A DNA stretch of 64,000 nucleotides from Cryobacterium sp. PH31-L1. Lineage in GTDB: Bacteria > Actinomycetota > Actinomycetes > Actinomycetales > Microbacteriaceae. Under the pieces are notes generated by a model that was not told where the DNA came from, made no database searches, and saw only the letters and a program-made list of their open reading frames with translations. How positions within the stretch are numbered: the first letter of the stretch is position 1; every line of letters starts with the position of its first letter. Below are positions 6,447-20,106 of the stretch, piece after piece. The stretch is from contig NZ_JASISM010000004.1 of NCBI RefSeq assembly GCF_030063145.1, positions 186,001 through 250,000 on the forward strand, in the 5' to 3' direction. The position numbers and the translations under genes are program-made.

Positions 6447-7886
6447 CTAGAGAGAGCGCTGCAGCAGGGTAATGAACATGGCGTCGGTGCCGTGGCGGTG
6501 CGGCCACAGCTGCACGCTGCCGGTGCCCGCGGGCAGGTCAAGGTTTGCAGCGCTGAACGACTGCACGACGGATGCCGTGTCGAGCGCCGTCACCTGGCCG
6601 TCGGCCTTGCGCACGGCGAGGGCGACGATCGCGCGGGTCTCGGCGGTGTGCGGCGAACAGGTCACATAGGCGAGGATTCCGCCGGGCTTCAGCGCGAGCA
6701 GGGCCGCGTCGATGAGCCCGGACTGCAGACCCGCAAGGTCGGCGACGTCCTTGGGCTGCTTGCGCCAGCGCGCCTCCGGCCGGCGACGCAGGGCGCCGAG
6801 GCCGGTGCAGGGTGCGTCGAGCAGGATGCGATCGAAGGTATCCGGATGCGTTTGGCCGATGGTGGTGCCGTCGACTTCCCAGACCGGCACCGTTTCGGGG
6901 AGCGCCGCGAGGGCCGTGCGCACGAGAGTCGCCCGAGCGGGAACGAGTTCGTTCGCCACGAGTTCGGCTCCCCCGGCGCGAGCTTCGGAGGCGAGCAGGG
7001 CGGCCTTGCCACCGGGGCCGGCGCAGAGGTCGAGCCACCGCTCCCCCGCAACAATTGGACGCGCCCGGCTGAGCGCCAGTGCAGCAATCTGGGAGCCTTC
7101 GTCCTGCACCCGAACCCGGCCATCCGTAGCGGTCACGAGGTGGTACGGGTCTCCGGAATCCAGCACGAAACCGACCGGCGAGAATTCATCTACGAGGCCC
7201 AGGCGTTCACGGTCGGCGTCGGTCGCGAGACCGGGAAGCGCGACCATGTTGACCTTGGCCGCCATATTGTCGGCGGCGAGCAGATCGGCGAGTTCACTCT
7301 CGTGCCCCTCGGCGCGGAGGGCCTGGCGAAAGGCCCGCACGATCCAGGCGGGGTGGGAGAACTCGGCGGCGAGCCGGTCGTCGGCGTTGACCGCGCCCTG
7401 AAGCACCAGATCGCGCCACTCCTCGGCGCTCGACCGGGAAATCGTGCGCAACACCCCGTTGGTGAAGCCGGTCGCGGAACGTGAACCCACCTGTTTGGCC
7501 AGCGAGACCGATTCGTTGACCGCGGCGTGGGTGGCGACGCGGGTGGCGAGCAGCTGGTGGGCTCCAAGACGCAGCACATCGAGGATGGCCGGGTCGATGG
7601 CACTGACCGGCCGGTTGGCCGCGAGTGCGATCACGCGATCGTAGAAGCCCTGCATGCGCAGGGTGCCGTAGGTGAGCTCGGTCGCGAGGGCGGCATCCGC
7701 TGTGCCCAGGGCGGCACGCTGGATGCGGGTCGGCAGTAGCAGGTTGGCGTAGGCATCGGATTCGCGCACGGCGGCGATCACCTCGTAGGCGATGCGGCGC
7801 GCCGGCTGCACGTAGTCGGTCGGGGTCTGGCGAGGACGAGCCGACGTCGTGCCGGCACGATCCGTACGCGGGCGCTCGTCACTCAT
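6447..7886 (-). CDS. rsmB: 16S rRNA (cytosine967-C5)-methyltransferase
   Basis: Methylates C967 of 16S rRNA using S-adenosylmethionine. The 479-residue protein has a NusB-like RNA-binding domain (about 28-165) and a Rossmann methyltransferase domain. The SAM loop is WLDLCAGPGGKAALL (284-298). Both conserved cysteines are present: C360 in LLDAPCTGLGALRR and the catalytic C410 in YVTCSPHT. The start at 7886 overlaps the fmt stop in an ATGA, so the two are translationally coupled. A longer start (7922) would run deep into fmt and lacks family support. The gene is the last of the long pyr-met-fmt operon; the IS right end lies only 89 bp beyond its stop. Confidence 0.95.
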   Translation of the reverse strand: MSDERPRTDRAGTTSARPRQTPTDYVQPARRIAYEVIAAVRESDAYANLLLPTRIQRAALGTADAALATELTYGTLRMQGFYDRVIALAANRPVSAIDPAILDVLRLGAHQLLATRVATHAAVNESVSLAKQVGSRSATGFTNGVLRTISRSSAEEWRDLVLQGAVNADDRLAAEFSHPAWIVRAFRQALRAEGHESELADLLAADNMAAKVNMVALPGLATDADRERLGLVDEFSPVGFVLDSGDPYHLVTATDGRVRVQDEGSQIAALALSRARPIVAGERWLDLCAGPGGKAALLASEARAGGAELVANELVPARATLVRTALAALPETVPVWEVDGTTIGQTHPDTFDRILLDAPCTGLGALRRRPEARWRKQPKDVADLAGLQSGLIDAALLALKPGGILAYVTCSPHTAETRAIVALAVRKADGQVTALDTASVVQSFSAANLDLPAGTGSVQLWPHRHGTDAMFITLLQRSL

Positions 7887-8800
7887 GAGGCCGTCACCGA
7901 CTCTGCTCCCACTCCGCGCCACCAGTCGTTTCCTGTCATTGCTGTCTTTCCGGCCGGTTGCACGCGCAGCAGAACCAGCGGTTCGGTCTGCGTGCCCACG
8001 AGCACTACATTGTCGCGCTGCAGAATGGTTCCGGCAGGCAGATTGGAATCGAGGGCGCTCGGGGCGACCTCGAGAAGTTTCAAAACGGCGCCGTTCACGG
8101 TGGTGAACGCGCCCGGTTCGGGCGTCACGCCACGAATGTGGCTGTAGACGGATGCTGCCGGCCGGCCGAAATCGATACGCGCGTCCTCCCGCACCAGTTT
8201 GGGCGCGAGGGTCACCTCCCCGGTCTGCGGGACGGCAACGGCGGTGCCGGCGGCGAGCTCATCGACGACCCGCAGCAGCAGGTCCGCTCCGCTGTGGCTC
8301 AGTTCCTCGAGAAGTATTCCCGATGTGGAATGTGCTCCGACTGGGCGGGAGAAGCTGCCGAACACGGCGCCGGCGTCGAGTTCGGGCACCAACTGGAACA
8401 CGGCAGCGCCGGTGAGTTCATCGCCGGCCAGGACGGCACGCTGCACCGGGGAAGCGCCGCGCCAGCGCGGCAGCAGGGAGAAGTGCAGGTTGATCCAGCC
8501 GAGGCGGGGAACAGAGAGCAGGGGCTCGCGCACGATTCCGCCGTAGGCGACGATGACACCGAGGTCGGGCCGCAGGGCGCGGATGGTGTCGGTCGCTTCG
8601 GTATGTAACCGGTTGGTCTTCAGCACCGGGTATTCCCGTTCGGCCGCGGCCTGCGCGACCGGCGAGGGGGTGAGGGTGCGCTTGCGGCCGAGGGGGGCAT
8701 CCGCTCGGGTGATCACGGTGACGATCTCATGATCGGTGCCGGCCAGGGCGGTGAGGCTGGGGACGGCGACCTCGGGCGTGCCGGCAAAGACGAGTTTCAT
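7883..8800 (-). CDS. fmt: Methionyl-tRNA formyltransferase
   Basis: Formylates initiator Met-tRNA with 10-formyltetrahydrofolate before translation initiation. The 305-residue protein has the full two-domain layout. The N-terminal formyltransferase domain begins KLVFAGTPEVAVPSL; the catalytic N104, H106 and D142 are in WINLHFSLLPRWRGASPVQ and PELDAGAVF. The C-terminal OB-like domain begins around residue 205. The folate-loop equivalent R-K-R-T-L-T-P-S-P is at ~39-47. Start ATG at 8800 directly abuts the priA stop; its own stop overlaps rsmB. Confidence 0.96.
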   Translation of the reverse strand: MKLVFAGTPEVAVPSLTALAGTDHEIVTVITRADAPLGRKRTLTPSPVAQAAAEREYPVLKTNRLHTEATDTIRALRPDLGVIVAYGGIVREPLLSVPRLGWINLHFSLLPRWRGASPVQRAVLAGDELTGAAVFQLVPELDAGAVFGSFSRPVGAHSTSGILLEELSHSGADLLLRVVDELAAGTAVAVPQTGEVTLAPKLVREDARIDFGRPAASVYSHIRGVTPEPGAFTTVNGAVLKLLEVAPSALDSNLPAGTILQRDNVVLVGTQTEPLVLLRVQPAGKTAMTGNDWWRGVGAESVTAS

Positions 8801-10828
8801 TTAGAGCAGCTCCGGGTCGTCGAATCGAACTTTAAGTGTAGGTGCCGGTTGGAACGAACCGGACTTCGGCTTGCGGCGCCTGGCCGCGTTGCGCACGACC
8901 GCCGCTTTGAGCGCGCGGGCGACCTCATCGCCACGGGCGTAGCCGAACCGCACGACCGCACGCACCAGGGGCGCCTCGGTGTCCACCGGACCGAGCACGT
9001 CGAGGCCGGCGACCGCAGCCAGATCGGCCAGGGCAGCGTCGACGTCAGTGGCAGTTCCCGTCACGGACGCCACCCGCACGGCCGGCGGAAAGCGCAGCTG
9101 ACGACGGTCAGCAAGCTCACTCGCGGCGAAAATGTCGGGGCGCCAGGAGTTGAGCGCCCGAGCCAGGGCTCCGCCGACTCCGGTCAGCAGCACGGGAGCG
9201 CCCGGGGCGGCGAGGGCTGCGGCGTTGGACCACCAGCGCAGGCAGTCCTCACCGACCCGGAGGGATTCGCGGGCGAGCATGCGTTCACCATCGAGAATGA
9301 GAATGGCCCGGTAGCCGCCGGTCGGCACCGGTTCGGCGCCGCGGGTGGCGATGACGAGGGCCGGCTGCGGTCCAAGGGTCTGCACGGTGTGCTCGCCGTC
9401 GGCGACGATGACGCGGGCTCCGGGAAAGGCGCGGCCGAGTTCTTCGGCGGTACGCCCGGTGCCGAGCGTCACTACGCGCAGTTTGGTGCCCTCACAATGC
9501 AGGCAGGTCCAGCCGGCCGCGAGGGCGCCGCACCACCGGCAGGACGGCACGGCGGAGGCCGATTTAAGGCCGAGTGGCCCCTGGCAGTGCGTGCAGCGGG
9601 CCGCCTTCTTGCAGCTCTGGCAGGCGAGCATGGGCGCGTACCCGGGACTGGCGACCTGCACCAGCACGGGGCCGTGGGCGAGCGCTTCGCGGGCGGTCTG
9701 CCAGGCGGCCGAAGGGATGCGGGCCGCACGAGCCTGTTGGTCGGGTTCCGACTGAAAATCGGTCGGGATGACGCGTGGGTGCCGGTCGGCGGCCGGACTC
9801 ACTTCGCTGAGGTAGCCCAGCTCGACCAGGCGCTGGGTTTCGACGCTGCGGGAGTGGCCGAGCAGCACGAGGGCGCAGTCGGAGTCCTGCTGGCGTACTA
9901 GGGCCGCGTCGCGGGTGTTGACGTAGGGGCTGAGCGGCTCGATGTAAAGCGGGTCGCCGTCGTCCCAGACGGCGATCAGGCCGAGGTTGTGCGCCGGGGC
10001 GTAGACGGCCGACCGGTTGCCGAGAATGATTCGAGGCGCGGGCTCGAGGCAGGCCAGGAAGGCGCGGTACCGGTCGGGGTTCGGTTGGCGGGCGTCGACC
10101 CGGCTCAGCGGAAGACCGGAGGCAAGCTGGGCCAGTGCGGCCCGCACCTGATCCTGATCGCGAAAGTCGGGAACGCAGAGGATGGCGCTCCGCCCGGTGC
10201 CGAGGGTGGCGACGGCCAGTTCGGCCAGAGTTTTCGCCCAGCGTCCGATGGTGCTGCCGTCGTCGAGCTGGGTGAGTTCGGGGATTGCCGCCACGGCAAC
10301 CCGCTGGTGCTCCACGATAGCGGTGTCGAGGCGGCCGGTCGGGTAGCCGACGAAAGCCGGGGTGGCCAGGGCGATAGCGACGGGTGACGGTTCCGGGCCG
10401 GCGGTCTCGACGGGCGCCTCTTGTGCGGTCAGCCAAGCCTTTTCGACCCGCACCTGGCGGGGCGGAACAGCGAGGCGGATGATGTCGCTCGCGTTCCCGG
10501 CCGCCCGATCCGCCAGTCGGCGGGCCAGTTTCCAGACCTGGGGCGTGAGCACGACGGCCGTGGACACGACTGAATCGAGCGGACTCAGGGCGCCGCGGAA
10601 GGCGCCATCCGCTTCGGAATCGGACGCCGTACGCGGCGCGCGGGGATCGAATACCTCGATCACATACGCGTCCACAACCCGTCCGCCGGAGCGAAACGGC
10701 ACCTTGACGCGCATGCCGGCCGCAATCTGGCCCACCAGTTCGGCGGGTACGCCGTAGTCGAACAGGTGGTCCAGTTGCGGCAGGGGGGAATCGATCAGCA
10801 CCCGTGCGACGAGGCCGGTGTGCGTCAT
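8801..10828 (-). CDS. priA: Primosomal protein N' (PriA), actinobacterial helicase-dead type
   Basis: Replication-restart protein thought to recognise stalled forks. The N-terminal 3'-DNA-binding domain is visible (ARVLIDSPLPQLDHLFDYGVP). The zinc region has four CxxC pairs: C403/C406, C412/C415, C430/C433 and C442/C445. No Walker A GxGKT is present, and the DEEH-like box is replaced by WDDGD at 288-292. Actinobacterial PriA proteins are known to lack these helicase motifs, so this copy is probably a DNA-binding and primosome-assembly factor without helicase activity. The ATG at 10828 lies 13 bp after the metK stop. Length is 675 residues, close to actinobacterial homologues. Confidence 0.9.
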   Translation of the reverse strand: MTHTGLVARVLIDSPLPQLDHLFDYGVPAELVGQIAAGMRVKVPFRSGGRVVDAYVIEVFDPRAPRTASDSEADGAFRGALSPLDSVVSTAVVLTPQVWKLARRLADRAAGNASDIIRLAVPPRQVRVEKAWLTAQEAPVETAGPEPSPVAIALATPAFVGYPTGRLDTAIVEHQRVAVAAIPELTQLDDGSTIGRWAKTLAELAVATLGTGRSAILCVPDFRDQDQVRAALAQLASGLPLSRVDARQPNPDRYRAFLACLEPAPRIILGNRSAVYAPAHNLGLIAVWDDGDPLYIEPLSPYVNTRDAALVRQQDSDCALVLLGHSRSVETQRLVELGYLSEVSPAADRHPRVIPTDFQSEPDQQARAARIPSAAWQTAREALAHGPVLVQVASPGYAPMLACQSCKKAARCTHCQGPLGLKSASAVPSCRWCGALAAGWTCLHCEGTKLRVVTLGTGRTAEELGRAFPGARVIVADGEHTVQTLGPQPALVIATRGAEPVPTGGYRAILILDGERMLARESLRVGEDCLRWWSNAAALAAPGAPVLLTGVGGALARALNSWRPDIFAASELADRRQLRFPPAVRVASVTGTATDVDAALADLAAVAGLDVLGPVDTEAPLVRAVVRFGYARGDEVARALKAAVVRNAARRRKPKSGSFQPAPTLKVRFDDPELL

Positions 10829-10841
10829 GACCGTGCCGGTT

Positions 10842-12035
10842 TCAGAGGCCGGCAGCGCGGATCAGGTCGTCGACCTTGTCGAGCCGTTCCCAGGTGAAGT
10901 CGGGCAGTTCGCGGCCGAAGTGGCCGTAGGTGGCCGTCTGCGCGTAGATGGGGCGCAGCAGGTCGAGGGAGTGGATGATCGCTGCCGGACGCAGGTCGAA
11001 CACTTCGCGAATCGCCGCGGTGATGTCTTTGTCGGGCAGCACGCCGGTGCCGAAGGTCTCCACGTACAGACCGACCGGGGAGGCCTTGCCGATCGCGTAG
11101 GCGACCTGCACCTCGAGGCGTTCGGCCAGGCCGGCCGCGACGGCGTTCTTGGCGACCCAGCGCATGGCGTAGGCAGCAGAACGGTCGACCTTGGACGGGT
11201 CCTTGCCGCTGAACGCGCCACCGCCGTGGCGACTGGATCCGCCGTAAGTGTCGATGATGATCTTGCGCCCGGTGAGGCCGGCGTCGCCCTGGGGCCCACC
11301 GATTTCAAAGCGGCCGGTGGGGTTGATGAGCGTTGCCAGCGAGGAGGAGTCAAGATCGATGCGCTCGAGCACCGGGCGGATGACGAGTTCTTCGACCTCG
11401 GCGCGCAGCCGCTCCGTGGTCACGGACGGGGCGTGCTGCGTCGATACCACGACGGTTTCGACGGTGCGGGGAATGATTCCGTCGTAGCCGATGGTGACCT
11501 GGGTCTTGCCGTCGGGACGCAGGTAGTCGAGTTCGCCGCTCTTGCGCACGAAGGCGAGGCGCTCGGCCAGGCGGTGCGCGATCCAGATCGGGATCGGCAT
11601 GAGTTCGGGCGTTTCGCGGGTCGCGTACCCGAACATGATGCCCTGGTCGCCCGCGCCCTGCCGGTCGAAGTCGTCGATGCTGGACTGCTCGCGGGTTTCG
11701 AAAGCATTGTCGACGCCCTGGGCGATGTCGGGTGACTGGCCGCCGATGGAGATCTCGACGCCGCAGGAACGGCCGTCGAACCAGACGTCGGACGAGTCAT
11801 AGCCGATGTCGGTGATGCACTTGCGCACGATCGACGGAATCTCAACGTACGCCTCCGTGGTGACTTCGCCGGCTACGTGCACGAGGCCGGTGGTGACGAG
11901 GGTCTCAACGGCAACGCGGCTGTGCGGGTCGTCGGTGAGGAGGGCATCGAGGATGCTGTCGGAGATCTGGTCGCAGATCTTGTCAGGGTGACCCTCGGTG
12001 ACTGATTCCGAAGTGAAGAGGCGAAGATCGCTCAT
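10842..12035 (-). CDS. metK: S-adenosylmethionine synthase
   Basis: Makes SAM from methionine and ATP in the cytosol. The 397-residue protein starts [15 protein letters not shown] with the nucleotide-binding GHPDK at 15-19. It contains [12 protein letters not shown] (around 127-138) and the glycine-rich loop [17 protein letters not shown], all characteristic of MetK. Length is normal. It lies between coaBC and priA; only 43 bp separate it from coaBC, too little for a SAM riboswitch, so expression probably comes from the operon. It feeds methyl groups to, among others, the operon's rRNA methyltransferase. Confidence 0.98.
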   Translation of the reverse strand: MSDLRLFTSESVTEGHPDKICDQISDSILDALLTDDPHSRVAVETLVTTGLVHVAGEVTTEAYVEIPSIVRKCITDIGYDSSDVWFDGRSCGVEISIGGQSPDIAQGVDNAFETREQSSIDDFDRQGAGDQGIMFGYATRETPELMPIPIWIAHRLAERLAFVRKSGELDYLRPDGKTQVTIGYDGIIPRTVETVVVSTQHAPSVTTERLRAEVEELVIRPVLERIDLDSSSLATLINPTGRFEIGGPQGDAGLTGRKIIIDTYGGSSRHGGGAFSGKDPSKVDRSAAYAMRWVAKNAVAAGLAERLEVQVAYAIGKASPVGLYVETFGTGVLPDKDITAAIREVFDLRPAAIIHSLDLLRPIYAQTATYGHFGRELPDFTWERLDKVDDLIRAAGL

Positions 12036-12078
12036 CTGGCCCGTCTCTGTAGAAGTTGAATGCCGGTCGCAGCTGCGG

Positions 12079-13305
12079 CTAACCGATCAGGTCAAGTATG
12101 CAATTGGCCACCGACATCTTGCTGCCGGAGACCTCATTCACTATAACTCCGCGGCGATCGAGCACCGTCACGGTGTTACGTTCCGTGCCGAATCCGGCGT
12201 CCTTCCCGACCCGGTTCACGACCAGAAAATCGCAGCCCTTGCGGGTGATTTTGGCGCGACCGAGGGCCAGCAGCCGGTCGGCATCCGTTTCGGTCTCGGC
12301 GGCAAAGCCGATGATCAGCTGGCCCGGCCTGCGCTCAGCAGCGAGGTCGGCCAGAATGTCGGGGTTCTTGACCAGCTCCAGCATGAGGGTGTCCCCCACA
12401 TCTTCCTTTTTGATCTTGCCGACCTGCACGGACCGGGGCCGATAATCGGCGACCGCGGCGGCCATGATGATGACCTCGGCCGTTTCGGCGGCGCGCGTCA
12501 TGGCCTCGTGCATCTCGAGGGCGCTGCCCACGAGAACGGTCGTGATGCTGGTCGGAACGGGCACCTCGAGGTTGGCGGCGACGAAGGTGACCCGCGCCCC
12601 GCGGGCCAGGGCCGCCTGGGCGAGCGCGACGCCCTGCATACCGCTCGAGCGGTTGCCGAGGAACCGCACCGGGTCGAGCGGTTCCCGCGTGCCGCCGGCG
12701 CTGATCAGTACTCGGCGACCGGCGAGATCCGGTACAGCGGATGCCGCAGCCTCGCCAGCAGGCGTCGCCCGGTCGAGCACGGCCAACGCCACCGCAACGA
12801 TGGTGTCCGGCTCTTCCATGCGGCCGGCGCCGGAGTCCGTGCCGGTCAGGCGACCGACGCCGGGGCCCACGATGGTGATGCCGCGCGAGCGCAGCACGGC
12901 AATGTTTGCGACGGTGGCGGGATTGTTCCACATCTCGGTGTGCATCGCCGGCGCAATCACGAGCGGCGCGGTGCTGGCCAGAATGGTGTTGCCGAGCAGG
13001 TCATCGGCGAGGCCGGCGGCGAGTTTGGCGATGCTGTTGGCCGTTGCCGGGGCGACGACGATGAGGTCGGCGCCCTGGCCGATAGCCACGTGGCGTACCT
13101 CGGCGACACCCTCATAGAGGTCGGTGTGCACCGGGTTGCGCGAGATGGCCTCGAGGGTGGGTTTGCCGACGAAGCGCAGTGCCGCCGGGGTGGCGACCAC
13201 GTGCACCGAGTCGCCGTTCAACACAAAAGCGCGCACGATGTTGACGGCCTTGTACGCTGCGATTCCGCCGGTGATACCGACGACGATCGTGCGAGGTGTC
13301 TTCAT
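12079..13305 (-). CDS. coaBC: Bifunctional phosphopantothenoylcysteine decarboxylase / synthetase
   Basis: Carries out the second and third steps of coenzyme A synthesis: joins 4'-phosphopantothenate to cysteine (CoaB) and decarboxylates the product (CoaC, FMN-dependent). The 408-residue protein has the flavoprotein half first ([15 protein letters not shown]; then [11 protein letters not shown] around 210-220 of the coding order, where PAMN-T-MW is usual) and the CoaB half second ([20 protein letters not shown], then [16 protein letters not shown]). The PAMH reading in place of PAMN is a small oddity. Start ATG at 13305 follows the rpoZ stop by 24 bp. It sits in the usual rpoZ-coaBC-metK order. 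Confidence 0.96.
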   Translation of the reverse strand: MKTPRTIVVGITGGIAAYKAVNIVRAFVLNGDSVHVVATPAALRFVGKPTLEAISRNPVHTDLYEGVAEVRHVAIGQGADLIVVAPATANSIAKLAAGLADDLLGNTILASTAPLVIAPAMHTEMWNNPATVANIAVLRSRGITIVGPGVGRLTGTDSGAGRMEEPDTIVAVALAVLDRATPAGEAAASAVPDLAGRRVLISAGGTREPLDPVRFLGNRSSGMQGVALAQAALARGARVTFVAANLEVPVPTSITTVLVGSALEMHEAMTRAAETAEVIIMAAAVADYRPRSVQVGKIKKEDVGDTLMLELVKNPDILADLAAERRPGQLIIGFAAETETDADRLLALGRAKITRKGCDFLVVNRVGKDAGFGTERNTVTVLDRRGVIVNEVSGSKMSVANCILDLIG

Positions 13306-13329
13306 CCTGCGCGCTAAGGGTATCGAGTA

Positions 13330-13590
13330 TCAGGCCTCGACGATCGGGCGGGAAACGAGCTTGTCGTCGTTGATCTCGCGCAGGGCGACCGAGAGCGGCT
13401 TGTCTTCGACGGTCGAGTCGACGAGCGGGCCGACGTTGTCGAACAGGCTGCCTTCGTGCAGGTCGGCGTAGTAGTCGTTGATTTGACGCGCACGCTTGGA
13501 CGCGAAAATCACGAGGGCGTACTTCGAGTCGACCTTGGAGAGCAGGTCATCGATGGGCGGGTCAATGATGCCAGTGGGCTTGTTCGCCAT
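13330..13590 (-). CDS. rpoZ: RNA polymerase omega subunit
   Basis: Small subunit that helps assemble and stabilise RNA polymerase by clamping beta'. The 86-residue product has the omega core [26 protein letters not shown] and the late PLSVALREI segment. The ATG at 13590 (MANKPTGI) has AGGAG 10 nt upstream; the GTG nine bases earlier would leave almost no spacing. Its place between gmk and coaBC is the standard actinobacterial arrangement. Confidence 0.95.
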   Translation of the reverse strand: MANKPTGIIDPPIDDLLSKVDSKYALVIFASKRARQINDYYADLHEGSLFDNVGPLVDSTVEDKPLSVALREINDDKLVSRPIVEA

Positions 13591-13701
13591 TGGTGTCACA
13601 CTCCTAATAGAGCACGGCCTGGGGCCTGTGCGAATCTGTAGTTAAACGAAAATATCTAAATACGTGCCCGGAGACACCTAAGAATTCAGCAGAAACAGGC
13701 G

Positions 13702-14622
13702 CTACGACATGCTGGATGCAGCGCGGATCTCCATCAAGTCTACGACCTCACGGGCGGCGTCGCCGACATCGTGGTTGATCACGCGGTAATCGAACTCGCC
13801 CTGGGCCGCCAATTCCAGCTTGGCTGTCTCGAGTCGACGGGCCTGTTCGGCAGCATTTTCGGTGCCGCGGCCGATCAAGCGGCGTACCAGTTCGTCCCAG
13901 CTCGGCGGCAGTAGGAACACCAGCAGAGCCTCCGGCATGGCCCGGCGCACGGCGCGAGCACCCTGAAGGTCGATCTCGAGCAGCACGCTGTGACCGGCCG
14001 CGATAGCCGCGTCAACCGGGCCACGGGGGGTGCCGTAGCGGTAGGCGTTGTGCACCTTGGCCCACTCGAGCAGTTCGCCGGCCTCGACCATGCGGTCGAA
14101 TTCGTCGTCCGAGACGAAGTAATAGCTGACCCCCTCGGTCTCCCCCCGGCGCGGTGCGCGCGTCGTCGCCGAGACAGAGAGCAACACGTCGGGGTAATTC
14201 TCCCGAATGTAGCCGGCGACGGTGCCCTTGCCGACCGCGGTCGGGCCGGCGAGAACGATCAGTTTGGAGTCGGCTACGCCGTGCCGCAGCGTGGGCCGTT
14301 CAGAGAGAAAGTCCCGCAGCCGGTCGCGCTGGTGCCGCCCCAGTCCGCCGAGCCGTTTGGACGGCGAGATTTCGAGGCGGTGAATGATGCGCTGCATCTT
14401 GGTTACACCGATGGCCGGAATGCTCACGAGCAGCTCGGTCACTCGCAGCCGTCCCTCGACCCCGATCGGGTCCTTGATCGCGGCGGCGAGCACCTCGAGA
14501 GCTGTTCGTGCGCCCGAAGCAACCTCGGCTTTGACCTTGGCGCGGGCTCGCCTGGCAGCGACGGCGGCGCGCGACGCGGCCACCCGGTCGACTTCGGGCG
14601 GGATTGGACGGTTTTCAGCCAC
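13702..14622 (-). CDS. gmk: Guanylate kinase fused to an mIHF-type DNA-binding domain
   Basis: Phosphorylates GMP to GDP with ATP. The kinase half starts near residue 118: KLIVLAGPTAVGKGTVAGYI (P-loop), TTRAPRRGETEGVSYYFVS (GMP site), then LLEIDLQGARAVR. Ahead of it lie ~105 residues matching actinobacterial mIHF: RRARAKVKAEVASGARTALEVL, then LLVSIPAIGVTKMQRIIHRLEIS and KRLGGLGRHQRDRL. In M. tuberculosis mIHF (Rv1388) and Gmk (Rv1389) are separate adjacent genes; here one frame spans both. GTG at 14622 is preferred because AGG lies 8 nt upstream; GTG at 14631 is possible. The start overlaps the end of pyrF. Confidence 0.93.
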   Translation of the reverse strand: MAENRPIPPEVDRVAASRAAVAARRARAKVKAEVASGARTALEVLAAAIKDPIGVEGRLRVTELLVSIPAIGVTKMQRIIHRLEISPSKRLGGLGRHQRDRLRDFLSERPTLRHGVADSKLIVLAGPTAVGKGTVAGYIRENYPDVLLSVSATTRAPRRGETEGVSYYFVSDDEFDRMVEAGELLEWAKVHNAYRYGTPRGPVDAAIAAGHSVLLEIDLQGARAVRRAMPEALLVFLLPPSWDELVRRLIGRGTENAAEQARRLETAKLELAAQGEFDYRVINHDVGDAAREVVDLMEIRAASSMS

Positions 14623-15540
14623 GAACGGCACCTACTTCGGTTACTCGGCGCTCAATGGCTTCTTCGATCCGGTGGGGTCCGGCCGAGAGCACACTGCGCG
14701 ATTCACTCACGATAACCCCTCCGGCGTATTCACCGTATATCCCGGGAAGATTTATGATATTGCCTCCCTGGTGTCCAAAACCGGGTGCGAGCACGGGAGT
14801 TCGGCATTCGGTCGGCGCCTGCTGCACGTCGATGCCGAAGGCGGCCAGGTCGAGAGTGGCTCCGAGCACGACGCCAATCGACCCGAGACCGGGCGCCAAA
14901 CCAACGGATGCCGCACTCGCACCGGCATGCGCGTTTCGCGCTCCGACGTCGTCGAGAATGGCCCGGGCCACACTCGATCCGGTATGGGGCCCGTCGGCCA
15001 CAATGGCCCGCTGGATGTCCGCCGCCTCGGGGTTGGAGGTCGCGGCGAGCAGGAAGACCCCCTTGCCGTTCGCTGCTGCGAGTTCGAGCGGTGCGTTGAG
15101 TGATCCGACACCCATGTACGCGGCAAGGGTGAGGGCATCCGCTTCGAGCGGGGACCCGGTCGAGAACCACGCCTGAGCGTAGGCTTCGACGCTCGTGCCG
15201 AGATCGCCGCGCTTGGCGTCAGCGATCACGAGCAGGCCGGCCTGACGGGCGTCGGCCAGCACGCGTTCCAGCGCGACAAAGCCGGCCGAACCGAATCGTT
15301 CGTAGAAGGCGACCTGCGGTTTGACGATGCCGACCCGCCCGGCCGCGGCGGCGACGACGGCACGACCAAAGGATTCAACGCCGGCGGCAGTGTCGGGCAG
15401 GTTCCACTCGCCGAGCAACCAGGAATGCGGATCGATGCCGACGCACAGCTGGCCTTGGTTCGCGAACACGCGCGCAAGCCGGTCGCCGAAGGAAGCGACC
15501 GGCGGCGCGGCAGGGCCGCCGGCTACGGCAGTCCCGCCGT

Positions 15541-15544
<4 letters not shown>
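14615..15544 (-). CDS. pyrF: Orotidine 5'-phosphate decarboxylase (type 2)
   Basis: Last step of UMP synthesis, decarboxylating OMP. The 309-residue length and the active-site string [19 protein letters not shown] (DAKRGD lysine-aspartate network) mark the longer actinobacterial type 2 form. The N-terminal [14 protein letters not shown] motif and the later [10 protein letters not shown] phosphate-binding loop are intact. The GTG start overlaps the carB stop in a GTGA, so translation is coupled. The first ~17 residues are Gly/Ala/Pro rich and may be dispensable. Confidence 0.96.
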
Positions 15545-18827
<3,283 letters not shown>

Positions 18828-18828
<1 letters not shown>

Positions 18829-20105
18829 TATTTGGTTTCTCCTGCAGTGGCGCTCTGCGCAGCCAGCACAACGTCTCTGAATCGATCGAAAAGGTGGTTG
18901 GCGTCGTGCGGGCCAGCGGCGGCCTCCGGGTGGTACTGCACCGAGAAGGCGTTGATGTCGAGGCAGCGGATGCCTTCCACGACCTGGTCGTTGAGGCTGT
19001 AGTGGCTCACCTCGACGCGTCCGAAGCCGGCGCGCGAGTCGTGGATGCCCTCGATAGGCATGTCGACGGCGAAACCGTGGTTCTGCGAGGTGATCTCGAC
19101 CCGCCCGGTGGTCTTGTCGAGCACCGGCTGGTTGATGCCCCGGTGGCCGAACGGCAGCTTGTAGGTGCGAAAACCGAGCGCCCGGCCGAGCAGCTGGTTG
19201 CCGAAGCAGATGCCGAAGTAAGGGATGCCCGCGCGCAGTACCTCCTGCAGCAGGGTGACGTGGGCGTCAGAGGCGGCCGGGTCGCCGGGTCCGTTCGAGA
19301 AGAACAGGGCTGAGGGCTTCAGCGACAAAACGTGCTCGGCGGTGACCGACTGCGGCAGCACGAGCACTTCGAAGCCCCGCTCGGCCAGGTAGGTGAGCGT
19401 GCTGGTCTTCACGCCGAGGTCGAGCACGGCGACGGAGCCGATGCGGTCTCCGACGGCGGGAACGGAGAAGGGTTCGACCGTGGAGACCTCGAGCGACAGG
19501 TTGCGGCCGCGCATGGCCGCGCCCGACCGCACCCGTTCGAGCTGTTCACTCTCGGACAGGCCGAACAGATCACCGGAGAAGATTCCACTCTTCATGGCAC
19601 CGGCGGAGCGGATGTGACGCGTGATCGCCCGGGTGTCGATACCGCTGATCCCGACTACGCCTTGCTCTTCGAGATCATCGTCGAGGGTGCGGGTGGCGCG
19701 AAAATTGGAGGCGATTCGCGCGGGTTCCCGCACGATGAAGCCGGCCACCCAGATCTGACGGGACTCCATGTCCTCATCGTTCATGCCGGTGTTACCGATG
19801 TGCGGGGCGGTCATGAGCACGATCTGCCCGGCGTAGGAGGGGTCGGTCAGGGTCTCCTGGTAGCCGGTCATACCGGTCGCGAAGACGATCTCGCCGAGGG
19901 TTTGCCCCTCGCTGCCGTAGCTGCGGCCGACGAAGCGGCGACCGTCTTCGAGTACGAGTACGGCCGGGCCGGGCTTGTCCGTCACGGAGAAGGTGGAGTT
20001 CAGCGGAACGGATGTTGCGGGCTGGCCCGAAACCGACTGCTCGGGGGTTACCTGTTCTGCTGATTCTGTGGAATCTGCCTGGTCTGGTGCGGTGGAGTCG
20101 GGCAC
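18828..20105 (-). CDS. carA: Carbamoyl-phosphate synthase small subunit (glutamine amidotransferase)
   Basis: Hydrolyses glutamine and channels ammonia to CarB. The class I glutaminase triad is seen as Cys in [12 protein letters not shown] and His/Glu in [12 protein letters not shown]. The N-terminal CPSase domain begins [19 protein letters not shown]. The GTG at 20105 is chosen because GAGG lies 6 nt upstream; GTG at 20117 is the other option. Either gives an N-terminal Ser/Glu/Pro-rich extension of roughly 45 residues before the domain, longer than in E. coli. It overlaps the stop of the upstream PH-like gene by a few bases or less. Confidence 0.95.
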
Positions 20106-20106
20106 G

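Noticed and set aside
12036..12078. SAM riboswitch before metK
   Set aside because: Only 43 bp lie between coaBC and metK; no conserved core fits.
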